A DNA stretch of 64,000 nucleotides from Chaunax sp. Z400 (taxonomy: Eukaryota; Chordata; Actinopteri; Lophiiformes; Chaunacidae). The stretch is taken from the NCBI GenBank assembly GCA_037577475.1, contig CM075189.1, forward strand, positions 32,482,839 through 32,546,838, written 5' to 3'. A program made the translations under genes and the position numbers. Under the pieces are notes generated by a model that did no database searches, was not told the DNA's origin, and worked only from the letters and a program-made list of their open reading frames with translations. Shown here one piece after another: positions 39,401 through 51,841 of the stretch (within the stretch, counting starts at the first letter, position 1; every line of letters starts with the position of its first letter).

Positions 39401-40199
39401 CCATCTGACAACATTTGATCATGATTGGCTGATGATTGTGGTGAGCTACAGAGCTACAGAGCTACTGGCTGACAGAGAAACAATAGATGACCTCGCACTA
39501 TGGCAATCACTGGACCTGAAGCAGACTTCAAACTATTGATGTAGCTCATCTAGACAACAATAGAGATGTGCGGCCCGGGGTGGAGGCCTTGTTGGAGCTT
39601 GTTGCATCCTCTGTGTGCTTTGGTCTGGGACGAGGTCATCAGGAGGTACCCAACCTTCAGAGAGTGTTTCAGCCTTTATCCTCAGCGTTCCCTGGTTGGC
39701 AGTCACTGCCCCTCTTATCCAGGTTTTCAGGCTGTCCCTGCCGCCCCCCCCCCAAAATAGAATATAAAATGCTATCAGAAATGAATTTTCCATACTTCAT
39801 CTGCTATGATATCAAAATGTTTGGATTTTTTTCATGAATTTTGGAGTTTATTTAAGGAGAATTTGCGTTATATGTTTACATCTGTTTACACTCATTTCAC
39901 ATTTTGATGCACTGTTTGCTCATTTTTTGATATGTCTGAAGATGCAGTGGAGCAGGTTTGGTGACAGTCGAGCATATAATATGTTACAGGTTTTGAGAAA
40001 AGTATAGAGTTGGTCTTTCTAGCTCAAAGCATCTGAACTTTTCTGCTTGGTTTGGCCTACACTTAGTTGAAAGTTTCAAAATAATGGGATGTACGACTGA
40101 TGTGTTGTGAATTGTCAAACGCTTTAAATTAGGTCAGATGCATTCCTGCCACCATGTGTATTACTATTACATTTATTATAATGGGAAGACAGATTTTAG
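36483..40199. other. Non-coding stretch
   Basis: No supported gene. The part at 37590-37760 carries the inverted pair GGAAATTCC (37684) and GGAATTTCC (37706). The part at 39566-39745 is more GC-rich than its surroundings and has overlapping open frames on both strands, none recognised, ending in a C run. 38530-38690 has a mixed composition without simple repeats. Confidence 0.45.
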
Positions 40200-40880
40200 T
40201 TCACTTTAGTTTATTAAGGTTATTTATATTAGGGACCATATACAAATATATTAGTCTCAAAGAAGAGAAAAGATGCACCAGATTTAGCTACCAGCTAATT
40301 TCCATCTTCAGTCCCTGCAGGTGAACAAGAAAATTCATACACGAACTGTAACACACTACGTAAAAATAAAATAAAATAATACAAACACTAAAAATACAAT
40401 CACACAGTGTAAAATGTAAAAACAAGTTGTCATGATTTAAAATTAATGCTGACAGGTCTGATTACTTAAAATCCTTTTCTTACCCTCACGTGTGAAAATA
40501 TGGAGGTCAGTGCAGATTTTCAGCTTGATGGGGAGCTTATTCCATTCTTTATGTGACAAAGCAGTTTGTGTGTGGGTGGAGCCACATTTTGAGATGCTAC
40601 AATCTCCACTTGAAGAAGACCTTGAAAATCTGCTTATTTGCTCAGAGCCGAGCCAAACAAAGCTCTTCAGAGGTGGAGAGGAAGCATTGTGGATCATCTT
40701 GTGCACCAGGCGCACATCCGAATATAAAATTAAGCTTTCAAAACTTAGCATTTTATATTTAACAAGTATCTCACAATGATGATACTGTTTTGATTTCCTG
40801 TCAGAACCTTTAAGGCTTGCTTATGAAGTGATATAATAGGTTTTAAGACTTGTTCGCCTGAGACCAACATGATATGCAGC
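40200..40880 (-). pseudogene. LINE reverse-transcriptase C-terminal fragment
   Basis: On the minus strand, 40790 down to 40443 reads a degraded C-terminal part of a fish LINE polymerase: QYHHCEIL, KMLSFESLILYSDVRLVHKM, then PPLKSFV, then SSSGDCSISK, then SHKEWNKLPIKLK and a final Lys-rich end. In relatives these blocks read YHHC.IL, APPPLK, GDC..P and LWN.LP. The expected Trp-Asn-x-Leu-Pro is EWNKLP here. The polymerase core with the catalytic aspartates is absent, so the copy is 5' truncated. The downstream A/T-rich part to about 40200 is probably its 3' UTR. Confidence 0.75.
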
Positions 40881-42392
40881 AGTGAAAATAGGAGAGAATC
40901 ATTGGATTCAGGTTTGTCTTAGGGGCTTCAACTGTTAGTGAATTCCTAATATGGAAAGTCAGCTATGTTAAATTTCAATACATGACACATCTTCTTCATA
41001 TGCCTTTTGAATGTGAGAGTAGAATCTAGAGAGACACCGAAATATTTTTTTTAATCTTTTTCCTTTTTACATAAATATTTGGAAAAACCTTTTTGTTTTT
41101 GTTTGTTTTGTGTTGTTTCTGGTAAGAATACTACTACTACTACTACTACTACTAAGACAAATAATAACAACAACAATAATTCCAAGAGGAATTGTCAATA
41201 TTGCAAATATTTCTGTGATTGAGGGCATTTCTTTCTTTGACATTTAAATATAACTTATTCCTACATGACAGAACTTGAAGTAGAACTAACTTCCTTTTAG
41301 GACCTACATGTATGTCGTCGTCTGTATTCCAACTATAATACCAACAGATTTACTGTCCACAGTACATAATAACACAGTTATTATCTATTTCCTCTCTTAA
41401 TAATAATCAGCTGTCTTTCAAGGATCACTAATGCACATCCATAATTTATCAGCTCCGTCTGTTCCAAAAATGTGAAAGCCAATTAACCTTGATGTTAATC
41501 TCCAGTTCACAAACAGAGTGGAACTTGTGATGATGCAGCCATTGCTGTGTTTACTCTTTGCTTTGTTGCACTTTGCATAATGTTGCTGGTAATGGAATGA
41601 TACAAGCCTCACCACACAGGCATGAGCAATCTCTGTAGCTCTATACTGATAATCATGGTTATGGTTAGTCCACTCCGACCATCTGCACTGTTTGATTTAA
41701 ATTTGTCATCTTTCTATATTCATCTTAATTTCTATTATGAACCAACTCATATTTTCTCAGAAAATATTAAATATTATACTTATATTGTGCCTTCCAGCAG
41801 GCATTACTGCATGTAGGGGTTATTTATACTGCGGTGTGCATGACTAACAATGCAGATGATGTGGCATCCCAGACAAAGTGGAGCCCATGTTAATATTATG
41901 GGATCTTATTTTGACAGTAACACAATAATCATGCAAGGTTCCAGCCAAATGTAGAAAAAAGAGTGTTTCTCAGAGAGAAAATATTTGAAAACAATACTTT
42001 AATTACCATTACAATTGCACTGTATAGTTTTCTTTTATTTAAACCTTTAGTTTCTACTTCATTCTCTATCTTTTTTTTAGTGTTTAATCACAAACTATTT
42101 TAATCTGCTTCATTTTTTATTTTTCCATGCAGAGGAGGCCTGTTATTGATGCAGCCCACTGAAATGATCAATACCAGCGTTTTACTGAATGACAACAGAT
42201 GCACTTCAATCAGTGGTACAAGTAGGCCTACATGAAACAGGAGAGGTGGCTCCACAATGAAGGACATAATAACACAGAACTCTGCAGAGCATGAGAGACT
42301 TTCAGTAGAGGGGAGGGGCAGAGGAAGGGGAGCTTGGTGTCATTCTCTGGTATATTTAAATAATATGTGGCAGCAATATTAATATTATGACA
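40881..42392. other. Non-coding stretch
   Basis: A (TAC)n run of about 8 units lies at 41129-41154. No gene recognised. The part next to 40881 may still belong to the LINE but is too decayed to tell. Confidence 0.45.
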
Positions 42393-42690
42393 GGCCGCCA
42401 CAATGTACAGCACTGTCGCTGTTTGTGGGCTTGGGACCTGTCCGCCTGTCTGTGTGGAGTTGTGTGTTCTCCCTGTGTCTGTGTGGGTTCCCTCTGGGTG
42501 CTGCAGCTTCCTCTCACTGTTTAAAGACATGCAGTATTGGTGAATTGGTGACTATAAACTATTCACACCTACTATTGTAGGTGTGAATGTGAGTGTGAAT
42601 GGTTGTCTCTCCATGTGTCAGCCCTGGGATGAACTGGCGACCTGATCCTATTTCTCACCTAATGCCCGCTGGGATAGGCTCCATTATTAT
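42393..42690 (+). mobile_element. SINE, decayed copy
   Basis: The body is shared with the fuller copy at 59216: CTGTGTGGAG, TTCTCCCTGTGTCTGTGTGG, GGTGAATTGGTGACTATAAA, GTGAGTGTGAATGGTTGTCT, GATGAACTGGCGACCTG and GCTGGGATAGGCTCC appear in the same order. The tRNA-like head is degraded; only CACTGTCGCTG and a GGGACCTG remnant remain and no B box can be read. A small inverted repeat TTCACACCTAC..GTAGGTGTGAA lies in the middle. Confidence 0.8.
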
Positions 42691-43949
42691 CTATATGATA
42701 TATTATCCATAGCATATTACCTGTGTCATTTAGGAAACTGTACTCACCCAATTTAAAGCTCTTATTCTGAGGGGTAGGGGCGCTGGAGTGCAACTGCACG
42801 GAAAACCTTGATGCTTTTATTTTGAAACACTTCCAAACCCTGGTTGATATAAAGGATATCAAGTGACTGACCCTCTGTAATAAAAGCACACAGAAAACTA
42901 TTAACAATTTAACCATTTAAAGGCACATTGAGGCCTAAATGTTCTTTCATTCAGGCTAGTTTATGGCACTTTACCAAATTGTGTCCACTGGAGAGTCACC
43001 CTATCATGTTGTGTCATATATTGGGTCATCCTAGAGAGTACTTCATCATGTTTTTTCTCTGCTGAGGCATACAAGATGCCACTCTTGCAGCATTTATTCA
43101 ACAGTTTCTGTTTTCTATGCATAGTGGCTTTAAGTAAAATGTTAATCACATCTTCACAGTGCATCTGTACTTGTGTTTTTGGGCGCTACATTATGTTTCT
43201 ATAGAAATGAATCTGCTAAATACTATATACATCTTTCCTAAGATCAATATTTGTCAAAATGCCTGCTTTCCATGTAAGTGTAACGCTGAACATGTTGCTA
43301 TGACTCACATTAATTTTCTAGCCGTTTGGAATCACACACTATGTGGAAGAAGAATCAGTTTTAGCTGATGTAGGAAATACCTTCATGAAAAAAATATTTC
43401 TTGTGAGAGAAATGAGCGACCCCTGATTTTTAGTTTGATTTAAACACATATATAATTTACTTCTTCATCTCTGATCATGCAAGTCAATGTTCTCTTGCTC
43501 TTTTTTTGTGTGATTTCACTGTTTAATACATAACAAAAGTCACAAGCATTCCTGGAATGATTTCTGCCTGACTTTGTAATTGTGTTAAATCAGTATTTAA
43601 ATGAATGCCCGATTAAGCATCATCCATTCATTTCCCCAAATAATCTGTGCTTTTATAAAAATCCTAAAATCTCAGAAGTGTTTGGTTCAATTAATAGCAT
43701 TCGTTTGATTTAGCCTGATCCCTAAAGCATCAGGCTTCTAGAGAGCAGTGAAATTTGTTCACCAATGATAAAAAAAAAAAACCTGCGGAAACCCACAATG
43801 GGCAGGTTGATCTATGCTCAAGAATGTGCTGTAGGGTAAACGTAATACGTAACAGCAACATCCCCTGGTTTAAGTATGGCCAGAGACTAGAGTATGACCA
43901 TCATCCTCCCTTCTCTCATTTTATGCCTGTTATTTAACTCTCTCATCCA
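42691..43949. other. Non-coding stretch
   Basis: No gene recognised; an A run at about 43770-43780. AT-rich. Confidence 0.5.
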
Positions 43950-44077
43950 TCCAAGGAACACCATAGAATCCCCCAGGAGGAGCTGGAGCTGAGGAGAGGG
44001 ACATCTGGAATACCCTGTTAAGCCTGCTCCCACCATGATCTGACCCTGGATCAGCAGAGGAAAATGGATGGATGTAT
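43950..44077 (+). mobile_element. LINE 3' end, severely truncated
   Basis: The segment carries CCCCAGGAGGAGCTGGAGC, GGAGAGGGACATCTGGAA, CCTGTTAAGCCTGCTCCC, then GAGGAAAATGGATGGATG. It is the last about 125 bases of the same LINE family as the minus-strand copy at 56200-56925, where the complementary words GCTCTTCTGGGGGTACACC and ATCCATCCATTT occur. The (GGAT)n end marks the 3' terminus. Confidence 0.75.
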
Positions 44078-46790
44078 TTTTAACTCTATACCATCAACAC
44101 AAGGAAAAAAAGTGTACAAAATAATAAAAAAACTGGACTGGCATAAATAGTAGTCATCCTGATTAATAAGCAAAGCAAAATCACTGTTAGGTGGAAACCT
44201 CCCCTCATCCTAAGAAAGACTCCACCACCCCTAACTCACCTTTACACCCCCAGTGTCACGACTTCTTTCCAGTAAGCCTTTACCTATTACTGGCACAGGA
44301 TGACTGCCAAATAACAACAACAATAATACTAACAATAATAATAACAGTAATGATAATTTACTCTATGCACCAGCATCAATTTCAACCAAATCTTTCTCAC
44401 CTTGTTCACAACCTACATATAAAAAACAGCAAAAGCTGCAACCATGTGACCATCAGCCTGCTGAGGCCTCCAATCTTTCCACGGAGGACTATTTATGAGG
44501 AAGATGAAAATGGGTATAAAAATGGGAGGATGGAAATGTACAAGGGTGAGTCCACAAGCCGGTCCAAAAACTGCATTTGTTACTTTGGAAACAGCCCAAA
44601 TTCAGAGTTAAAAAATTTAAGTTGGCACTGTTAGCGAGCTGTTGCTGATAAATCTATACTAAAGATAATGAACAAAGGCTTAACTGAAATTCTGCCCCAG
44701 TCTGTTCCATAAAGAAATACGATAAAACATCTACCAGAGTTAGATTGGACGATGTGACTGGAGCCATTATGATCTGTGTGTGTTATGGAAACAACTTTCA
44801 TAGCAGCATGAAAAGGTTTATCTTAGAATAAAGATGGGGCGGAGTTACATGCTGGAAGTATGTCTCGATGAAAAATGTGTCTTGTCTTGAATAGGTGGTA
44901 TAAAAATTACAGAGAAATAAAACCAGCTTGTAAATAGCATGTAAAATCATGGACTGTTAAACAAGCTAGTATATTTTATGAGTATGAAGAGATTCAGGCT
45001 AGCTGTTACCTCCTGCTTCTAATTTCAGTATTATCACATCTCTGTCAGGTGCAAAAAAGCAGAATATTTGCCTTTAACTCAGGTTTCTTCAGAAATAATA
45101 AGTCGAATATAGAGGTGTGCAAACCTATCCAAGTGTGCAGAGACAGAGAACCTGCAGTTGTGTTACTGATGGTGGTGTTCATAGAACTTAATGTGGATGG
45201 ATCGTGCTGCTGGAATAGCTGAGTTGAGACTGTGAGCTCTCCTCCTGGGTTATATTTCACTGAGAGCATGCTATGCCCCAGGGCCAAAGCTGCAGCACTG
45301 GAGTGATTCGGAGTGCAAATTATATAGAAGACAAGTTGCATTTCATTTCTGTTTAAATGCATTTACTCCTGAGTTGTATTTTAAGTTTTATGTGGAGTGT
45401 GTGGGCCCAAACAAATCAGTCTGATGGATGAGGATGAAGAGGAGAGTAGATCAGGAAGTTTTATTGTCCGAATTTACTTGTCTTTTATTTGCTGTCTTTG
45501 CTGGGGTCCACAGTCATATTCAATCAGCTCAGAAAAAAACAAACATGAACATACAGTATGTGGCAAAAAGAGACAAAGAAAAAAAGTCAGACAATCCTAT
45601 TAGAGTGTATCATGTCTCAAACTGAGGAGTTAATTGGTTGATTAGAGCTGCACTCCCCCGCTGTGAGTCTACATGTGACTCAGAGGTGAGGCAGGATAAA
45701 ATACCCTGTGATAGACTCACAGTCGCTTTTACTAAGTCAAAAGTGTTTCCTCTAATGAGTGTGGTGAAAATGGAAAGCAAACACCAGGGAGGATTGGATT
45801 AGGAGTTTAGATCAGTCGAAGTTTCAGCTATTTCTGTAAAGCAAATAATTGGACAACAGTTGGGGGTTGAATATAAAAGTATGGTGTTGTGTGAAAGTAG
45901 AACTAAAAAGAAAAGGAATTACCTTTTGCTGTTTTGTACCTTTTATGTTATGTGTTATTTTTTATTTGAAACTTCAGAAGAGTGTAAATCTCAGCCTCAG
46001 CATGCTTTTGATTTTGATTGTTTGGAAATAAGCATACATTTATATCTTATTGTTTCTCTATGCATTTGTATTGTATTGATGTATAGAAATTAAATAATTA
46101 TAGCATAAAGTAGGGATGTGCATGATAAGATGACTAGTCTGTTAAATGATGCTACCCTCCAAATTAGCACCAGACATACTAGTTGGTTCTCAAACTAATT
46201 ATCATCTTTATTTTAATGAACATATCGCAGCCATTTCTAGAACACAGTCTATGTAGAAGATCAAATCAGGTGTTCTGATAGGTGCCAACTTCTTTCTGTG
46301 GGTCACTCAGGCAGCAGGTATTGCTGGTCGGAGGAGCACAAATATTTTTTTGACCACTATACGTCGCACTGTTGAAGTGAAATGTTTGCTGAATGGAGGT
46401 TTATAGATTATGGTTGTGGATTTTTGGATGTAACATGCTGAAGAACATTAACAGTTATGAATAAATATCCCACCTCAGACAAGAAGCAGAAGTCTATCTA
46501 GAAGATAGAAGATAGAAGATAGAAGACTATCTTAGGTCTACTAAACACTAAGTGGTGCTATGGTGATCCAGTCACTGGCTTCAAGCTTAGGCTCAGCCAC
46601 TACGGTACTAATTGAAATTACATATTGACATCATATGGACTGAAATTTCATTTCTTCTTAGTCAAATGTTGCTTTTTCAAAAACAAGCCTCCGTTGCTAA
46701 TGTTAGGAATGCTGGTTAGCTATTGATTTGTATTGTATTCTATTTAAGATGTTACTGAAGAATGTGATAAATGGTTTCAAATAGGCTAGG

Positions 46791-46795
<5 letters not shown>
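44078..46795. other. Non-coding stretch
   Basis: No gene recognised. (AAT)-rich text lies near 44318-44346, and a 10-bp unit AGATAGAAG is repeated at 46500-46525. The 147-codon open frame at 44191-44634 has no recognisable domain. Confidence 0.45.

Positions 46796-46847
<52 letters not shown>
46796..46847. repeat. (TA)n microsatellite
   Basis: About 26 TA units. Confidence 0.95.
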
Positions 46848-46849
<2 letters not shown>

Positions 46850-48494
46850 CCATTTAAATATCAGGGAAATATAGTAGTAAGAAACATCCTTAGCCAAAAT
46901 AATAACTATCACTCGTTAAGGTTTATTAATGTAGACTTGATGTCTTTTTTACTGTCATTTTAAAAAGTCTTGGATATATATATTCAAATGAATCCATAAT
47001 CACGTCATGTACTGTATAAGTGTATGGTAATTACTCCATAATGTCTCCCAGCATTATGATGCATCTTTTAAAGCAGACTTTAGCTACTCTCCATTGCAAA
47101 CAGCTGACAGGACCAACGTAATAAAGATAACAATTCACAAACACAACGTCACTTTGTACTATAAGAGACTTCTTCATATACAGCTGTCCATGCAAACTGT
47201 TGAAAAGAGATGCACATGTTTGATCTTAATCACTAGTCAGTATTGCTAGTATGGAGTTACTGATAACATTAACAATGGTTCCTCTCTATCAAATGTCCAA
47301 CTAATACATGACAGTATGAGGGCGAGCCAGCATGACCAACACCACGACCCGGATGTAAGCCAGCCATCAGCCATTTCCAAACATATCATCTGTAAAAAGG
47401 CTTATTCAAATGTTTTATTCGGCAGATAAAATGCCAAATAACATGAACTTCAATGTAATAATAGTCATTTATTTAGAAATGCCAAAGAGAAGGTCACTCA
47501 TGCTTCCTCAGCCAGCAATCGTCCATTCACCCCCTTAACAATATTGCGTCCATGTTCGCTTAACTATTTATGAATGTGCTTGTCATACTTCTGTTATTTG
47601 TCCAAGTAGTTTTTGTCGTAGTAAATAGTTTAACAACGACTCAACCTTTAAACATAAACTAAAGATGGCTTAAAGCACACCAGACTTGCAATCATGAATA
47701 ATTATACTACCTCATCTCTGGCGCTGCCTTTACACACTTTGTTCTCATGTTATTTATGTAATTAATGTATGTACTGTGTTGAATTGTATGTTAATATAAT
47801 ACTTGTTGAAGCAGTTTATTAATGACCCTAGGTCACTAATTTGTAACAACCTGCCCAGGGACTACAGATGAAAATTAGCTAATTAGCTTACTCTGGCACA
47901 TTTGCATTGTTGTGGAAACTGATGTTGATTAATGTGCATTGTTCCAGGTAAATAAATAAATAAATATTAGTGTGATTCTGAACGCTTGCCCAATTAGAGG
48001 TGAGACTAACTATTTTTGCTACCGAAAACTGCTCATGGTGTTGTTAATGTTCACGTTATTAGTGTAAATGACTGCTAACTGTGTGAATAAGAAGAAGCCT
48101 TCACTGAGACGATCATCCATTTGTCGCTCATCTTATTGGTTTGGTTTACAAAGATTACTTTCAGGTGCTTTTGTCTTGTTTTGCATGTGGACAACAGTCA
48201 GTAATTTTTGTCATACTTTTCACCGACAAAACTAACATACGTCTGTCAGAGGAAATATATTATACCAGTGAGGAGAGAGACAGAAGATGGACAGCTGAGA
48301 AACAACTGCAGGGAGAAAAAAGATGCGGATTGATTGCTGTTCATGAAGCAGTGAGAGAGAGACAAAGATGAACACACAGTGTTAAAGCTGTACCGTGTGT
48401 TATCAGAAGTACAGCTGGGCAGCAGATTGAAGGCAGAGTGATACAGTCCAGCAGTGCTGACCCAAGTGTTTCAATCACATCTATCTACTACAGG

Positions 48495-48535
<41 letters not shown>

Positions 48536-49289
48536 CGCCTGTGTCTTGATGGGACATGACAGTGGTGTTCTCTGCATGAGTGGCCAGTGTGTGGATGTGA
48601 CAGTTCATACCTCCCTCCAGCCAGCCACAACAAAGATGTGACACAGCACAGAGGATGGCTTGCTGCAGACACACACTGAGCCATGCCAGATACTGAGGAG
48701 CCCACTGTAGACACTTGTGTTGGCAACCACAGCCAGAATCATCCTGGAGGTTGACTGGAGAATCATGGCTGTGAGCAAACAAACATGGCAATGGACAAAG
48801 GAGGTCCCTGAAACCGACCTGTGACACTTTTCAATTCAGTGACACATGCAGCTCTGCCTCACTTCCTTGTTTCACAAGCTGAAGTTGCTGAAGATTCAGC
48901 TCAGTTACACAAAGAAGGAATCATGGAAAGTTTGTTTGTGCAATTTTTAGATTTACCTTAGGCCCCTTCCTTTGCACATTTTTTTTCTGTCAATTTATCC
49001 GATACAATAACGATGCCATGGGATTTGAATTTTGAAGTGTATATCAAACGGTCACTTGCCTTTTGTATAGATTTGTGTAAACAAATGAGATTTTATGGCG
49101 AACTTGACCCTTGTGTTTTCTTAAGGCTCAAACAATTACCCTCCAGTGTGTTTAACAGCAGAGAAACCCATGATCTGAAATGTAATACATTTTAACAAAG
49201 TGACCCAAACATTAGAAAAATGGAAACATGTTTACACTTCCATGTAAGTCGCCCACCACCAGGGTACAAAGATTGTCTTATGCAGTCAA
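46848..49289. other. Non-coding stretch
   Basis: No gene recognised, apart from a (CA)n run at 48496-48531. Confidence 0.5.
48496..48531. repeat. (CA)n microsatellite
   Basis: About 18 CA units. Confidence 0.95.
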
Positions 49290-49764
49290 AAAGCCTACAT
49301 GTTGCTGCCATTTAAGGAGCCTACATGTAGGCCTCGAGTTAAGGGCCTACATGTAGGCCTCAAGTTAAGGAGCCTACATGTAGGCCTCAAGTTAAGGAGC
49401 CTACATGTAGGCCTCGAGTTAAGGAGCCTACATGTAGGCCTCGAGTTAAGGGCCTACATGTAGGCCTCGAGTTAAGGAGCCTACATGTAGGCCTTGAGTT
49501 AAGGAGCCAACATGTAGGCCTCGAGTTAAGGAGCCTACATGTAGGCCTCGAGTTAAGGAGCCAACATGTAGGCCTCGAGTTAAGGAGCCAACATGTAGGC
49601 CTCGAGTTAAGGAGCCAACATGTAGGCCTCGAGTTAAGGAGCCTACATGTAGGCCTCGAGTTAAGGAGCCTACATGTAGGCCTCGAGTTAAGGAGCCTAC
49701 ATGTAGGCCTCGAGTTAAGGAGCCTACATGTAGGCCTCGAGTTAAGGAGCCTACATGTAGGCCC
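49290..49764. repeat. 27-bp minisatellite with palindromic unit
   Basis: Sixteen full units run from 49316 to 49745, with a partial unit after them and a degenerate one before them (49290-49315). Each unit joins GGAG, the palindrome CCTACATGTAGG, CCTCGAG and TTAA. Units 2 and 6 (starting 49343 and 49450) are 26 bases long because GGAG is GGG; all others are 27. Four units (starting 49503, 49557, 49584, 49611) have CCAACATGTAGG, which breaks the palindrome by one base. Two have CTCAAG and one CTTGAG instead of CTCGAG. High identity between units indicates recent expansion or homogenisation. Because 27 is a multiple of three, the minus strand stays open and reads LTRGLHVGS repeats at 49446-49838; I regard that frame as a by-product. 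Confidence 0.97.
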
Positions 49765-50802
49765 AAGGAGCGCAGTGTATTCAGATTAATCATGGGGAAT
49801 GCTGTGGAAAAAATAACTAAACTGGCCAAGTAACTCATACCAGTAATGAAAACAGCAGGACATCAAAATTGCCTCTCCTAAAAAGAAAAAATATAAATTT
49901 GTCAACATGACCTTTACTTTACAAAACATATATGTCAATGACAAATAATGTCATTGTCAAACAGGCATGCAGGGCTGTTGGCTGCAACAAAGTCTATGCC
50001 AACAATATGTGAATTCTGAGAATGCATAATGATGAGATTCTGAGTTGGGATAGACCTAGCAGTGCTACCAATGAACTAAGAACTGATTGATTCTAACTAA
50101 ATGTAAATAGGATGACAGAAAGATATCATCCTTCCTCAAATGCTCATTTTTGCACTGTTCAAATGGATCCACAGACAACTTTGGAAATTATTAAAAAAAT
50201 GTGTTTTTCAGACCTAAAATAAAGGCATGTAAAAAAGAGGCTAATTTAACTATTTATCTATTTTACCTTTTTTTGTTGCCTTTTTTGTCAAAAAAAAGTC
50301 TGAAAGCACAGTCTGAAAGCACACACACATACTCTGCTGCTGCATCCACAGCAAATCAAACCAGATCCATATCGTAAAAAGAAAACATGCTGAATAACCT
50401 TTTTCATATGAAAGATTTTTTGATCGACAAACATGTTGTGTCAGTTTGAATTTGGTCAATCAATTTGCTGCTGCTTGACAGTAAATTCCCCGGCTGCTTT
50501 AGTTGCCGACCCATCAACAACAGCAGATTTAGCTTAACAAGTATCTTTTTTAATTTTCATTCCAAAGTGCACCACATCAAAACTGTAAGAAATAATAACA
50601 ACTGAAAAAGTAGTCTTAACTATCACCTTTTTAATTTCAATGACATTGAATTTCCAGAACAAGCTTGAACCCACCGCCCTATTACTTTTGTTCTCGCTCA
50701 GATTTTCCTCTCTTCCTATTTAGCCTCTTATTTTTTGAATTTCTCTCCTTTCTTTTCTTTTCCCATTTCCTCCTGCTTCCCTTCTATTATGCATTTGACC
50801 CC
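49765..50802. other. Non-coding stretch
   Basis: No gene recognised. A pyrimidine-rich tract runs from about 50700 to 50790. Confidence 0.5.
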
Positions 50803-51044
50803 TTTGGGCCGCTGGGGCAGAGCAGTCTTCCACTTATCAGAGGGTCAGTGGTTCGATCCCCAGTTCCCCCGGTCCACACGTCGAAGTATCATTGAGCAAG
50901 ATACTGAACCCCAGTTTGCTCCCCGGGCGCCGTAAGGGCTGCCCACTGCTCCTCAGGGATGGGTCACATACAGGGGACGAATTTCACTACATTGTACTGT
51001 GTATAATTGTATGTGACCAATAAAGCTGATTCTTCTTCTTCTTC
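50803..51044 (+). mobile_element. tRNA-derived SINE
   Basis: The head has a near-canonical RNA polymerase III B box, GGTTCGATCC, at 50850-50859, about 35 bases after an A-box-like GCTGGGGCAG. The body carries GTCGAAGTATCATTGAGCAA, ACTGAACCCC, GCTCCCCGGGCGCCG, GGCTGCCCACTGCTCC and ATTTCACTACATTGTA, in the order known for a widespread fish SINE. The tail is AATAAAGCTGA followed by (TTC)n at 51030-51043. It looks nearly full length. It is not a functional tRNA gene. Confidence 0.85.
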
Positions 51045-51645
51045 AATCTCCACCATCTCAAACATCACCCTTGTCACTATGTAGATGTGTCAAATCCTTC
51101 AGACGTCACGTCGGTGGAAGGAGGTGTCATACCTCCACTGGCTTAATCATAAATCATTGACTGTATGTTCTTCTCACCACACACATGATATGGGTAATCA
51201 CTTACAGCTACATGTGTGCAGCATACAAAGGTGTGATGGTAAAGCATACTGTATGTCTCTCAGAAAGTAGGTAGGCAAATTTGTGTTCAGTGCAATGACA
51301 TTTAATGTCCCTGCGCTTAATTATCCTTGTAAATATTTACTCATTGCTGTAAGGAGTTTGCCCAGTGGTGGAAGAAGGAGTCCTCAAAAATATTCTCCCG
51401 GTATTTATGTTGTTTTTTTTGTCACCAGCGAATGCAGTGCAAAAATGAAAAAAACAGTGGATGGTGGTTATATGTACAAAAATGCAGACATATTTACAAA
51501 AGAGAAAGACAGTCTCTGAATCTATTTTGCATTATTAAATGTGTATTTATTGTAAATGATTAAAATTGATGTGAATTCCTAGTAAAATCACTCATTACGT
51601 CAACAATATAATGCTTACTTTTAACCATGTCATCTCAAATTCCAG
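51045..51645. other. Stretch upstream of the partial gene, probably intron
   Basis: No exon was confirmed. If the gene at 51646 is real, this is its intron. The last part has a pyrimidine-containing run and ends CAAATTCCAG, a good acceptor. A SINE lies just upstream. Confidence 0.4.
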
Positions 51646-51841
51646 GCGTACGACAGTCAAGAACACCTGCCCCTCTTGAACCAGCGGTCAGCCACTCCAG
51701 ATCATGATGAGGTGGAGGAGGAACAGTGGGAAGACCAGGAGCAGGACTGTGAAACAGAGGCCCATCCATTCTTCCAGGGTCTGGATTCAAACGACATCCT
51801 CAATCAGGAGGTCCCTCAGCTGGAGGATGAGGAGAAGGCTG
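51646..51841 (+). CDS. Partial unrecognised gene, exon A
   Basis: A 196-nt exon lies between the acceptor TTCCAG (ending 51645) and the donor G|GTAAGT (GT at 51842). Its only extended open frame codes 65 residues, beginning AYDSQEHLPLLNQRS and ending QLEDEEKA; 21 of 65 are Asp or Glu and only two are Lys or Arg. There is no Met at its start, so at least one upstream exon must exist, which I could not find. It ends in phase 1 and joins exon B without a frame break. The acidic, low-complexity sequence would suit a disordered tail, for example the cytoplasmic end of a membrane protein, but nothing in it identifies a family. What supports it is the splice signals and phase, not homology. Confidence 0.6.

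Noticed and set aside
39566..39837. GC-rich patch with overlapping open frames on both strands
   Set aside because: Frames on both strands are equally open, which points to base composition, and no protein motif is present.
44191..44634. 147-codon plus-strand open frame
   Set aside because: It includes an AAT-rich run and has no domain or codon pattern; likely chance.
48141..48371. Possible exon after TTACTTTCAG with 76 open codons
   Set aside because: The peptide is not recognised, and the only donor candidate (GTGAGG) lies within AG-rich text; no partner exon.
49290..49764. Regular repeats with possible CRISPR-like appearance
   Set aside because: Units abut head to tail with no unique spacers, and the genome is eukaryotic. 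It is a minisatellite.
50850..50859. tRNA gene suggested by a B box
   Set aside because: The B box belongs to a SINE head; the cloverleaf cannot be completed and the SINE body and tail follow directly.
51355..51400. Similarity to a common fish DNA element with GTGGTGGAAGAAG near its end
   Set aside because: Only about 15 bases agree and the following text diverges, so it is not supported as an element.
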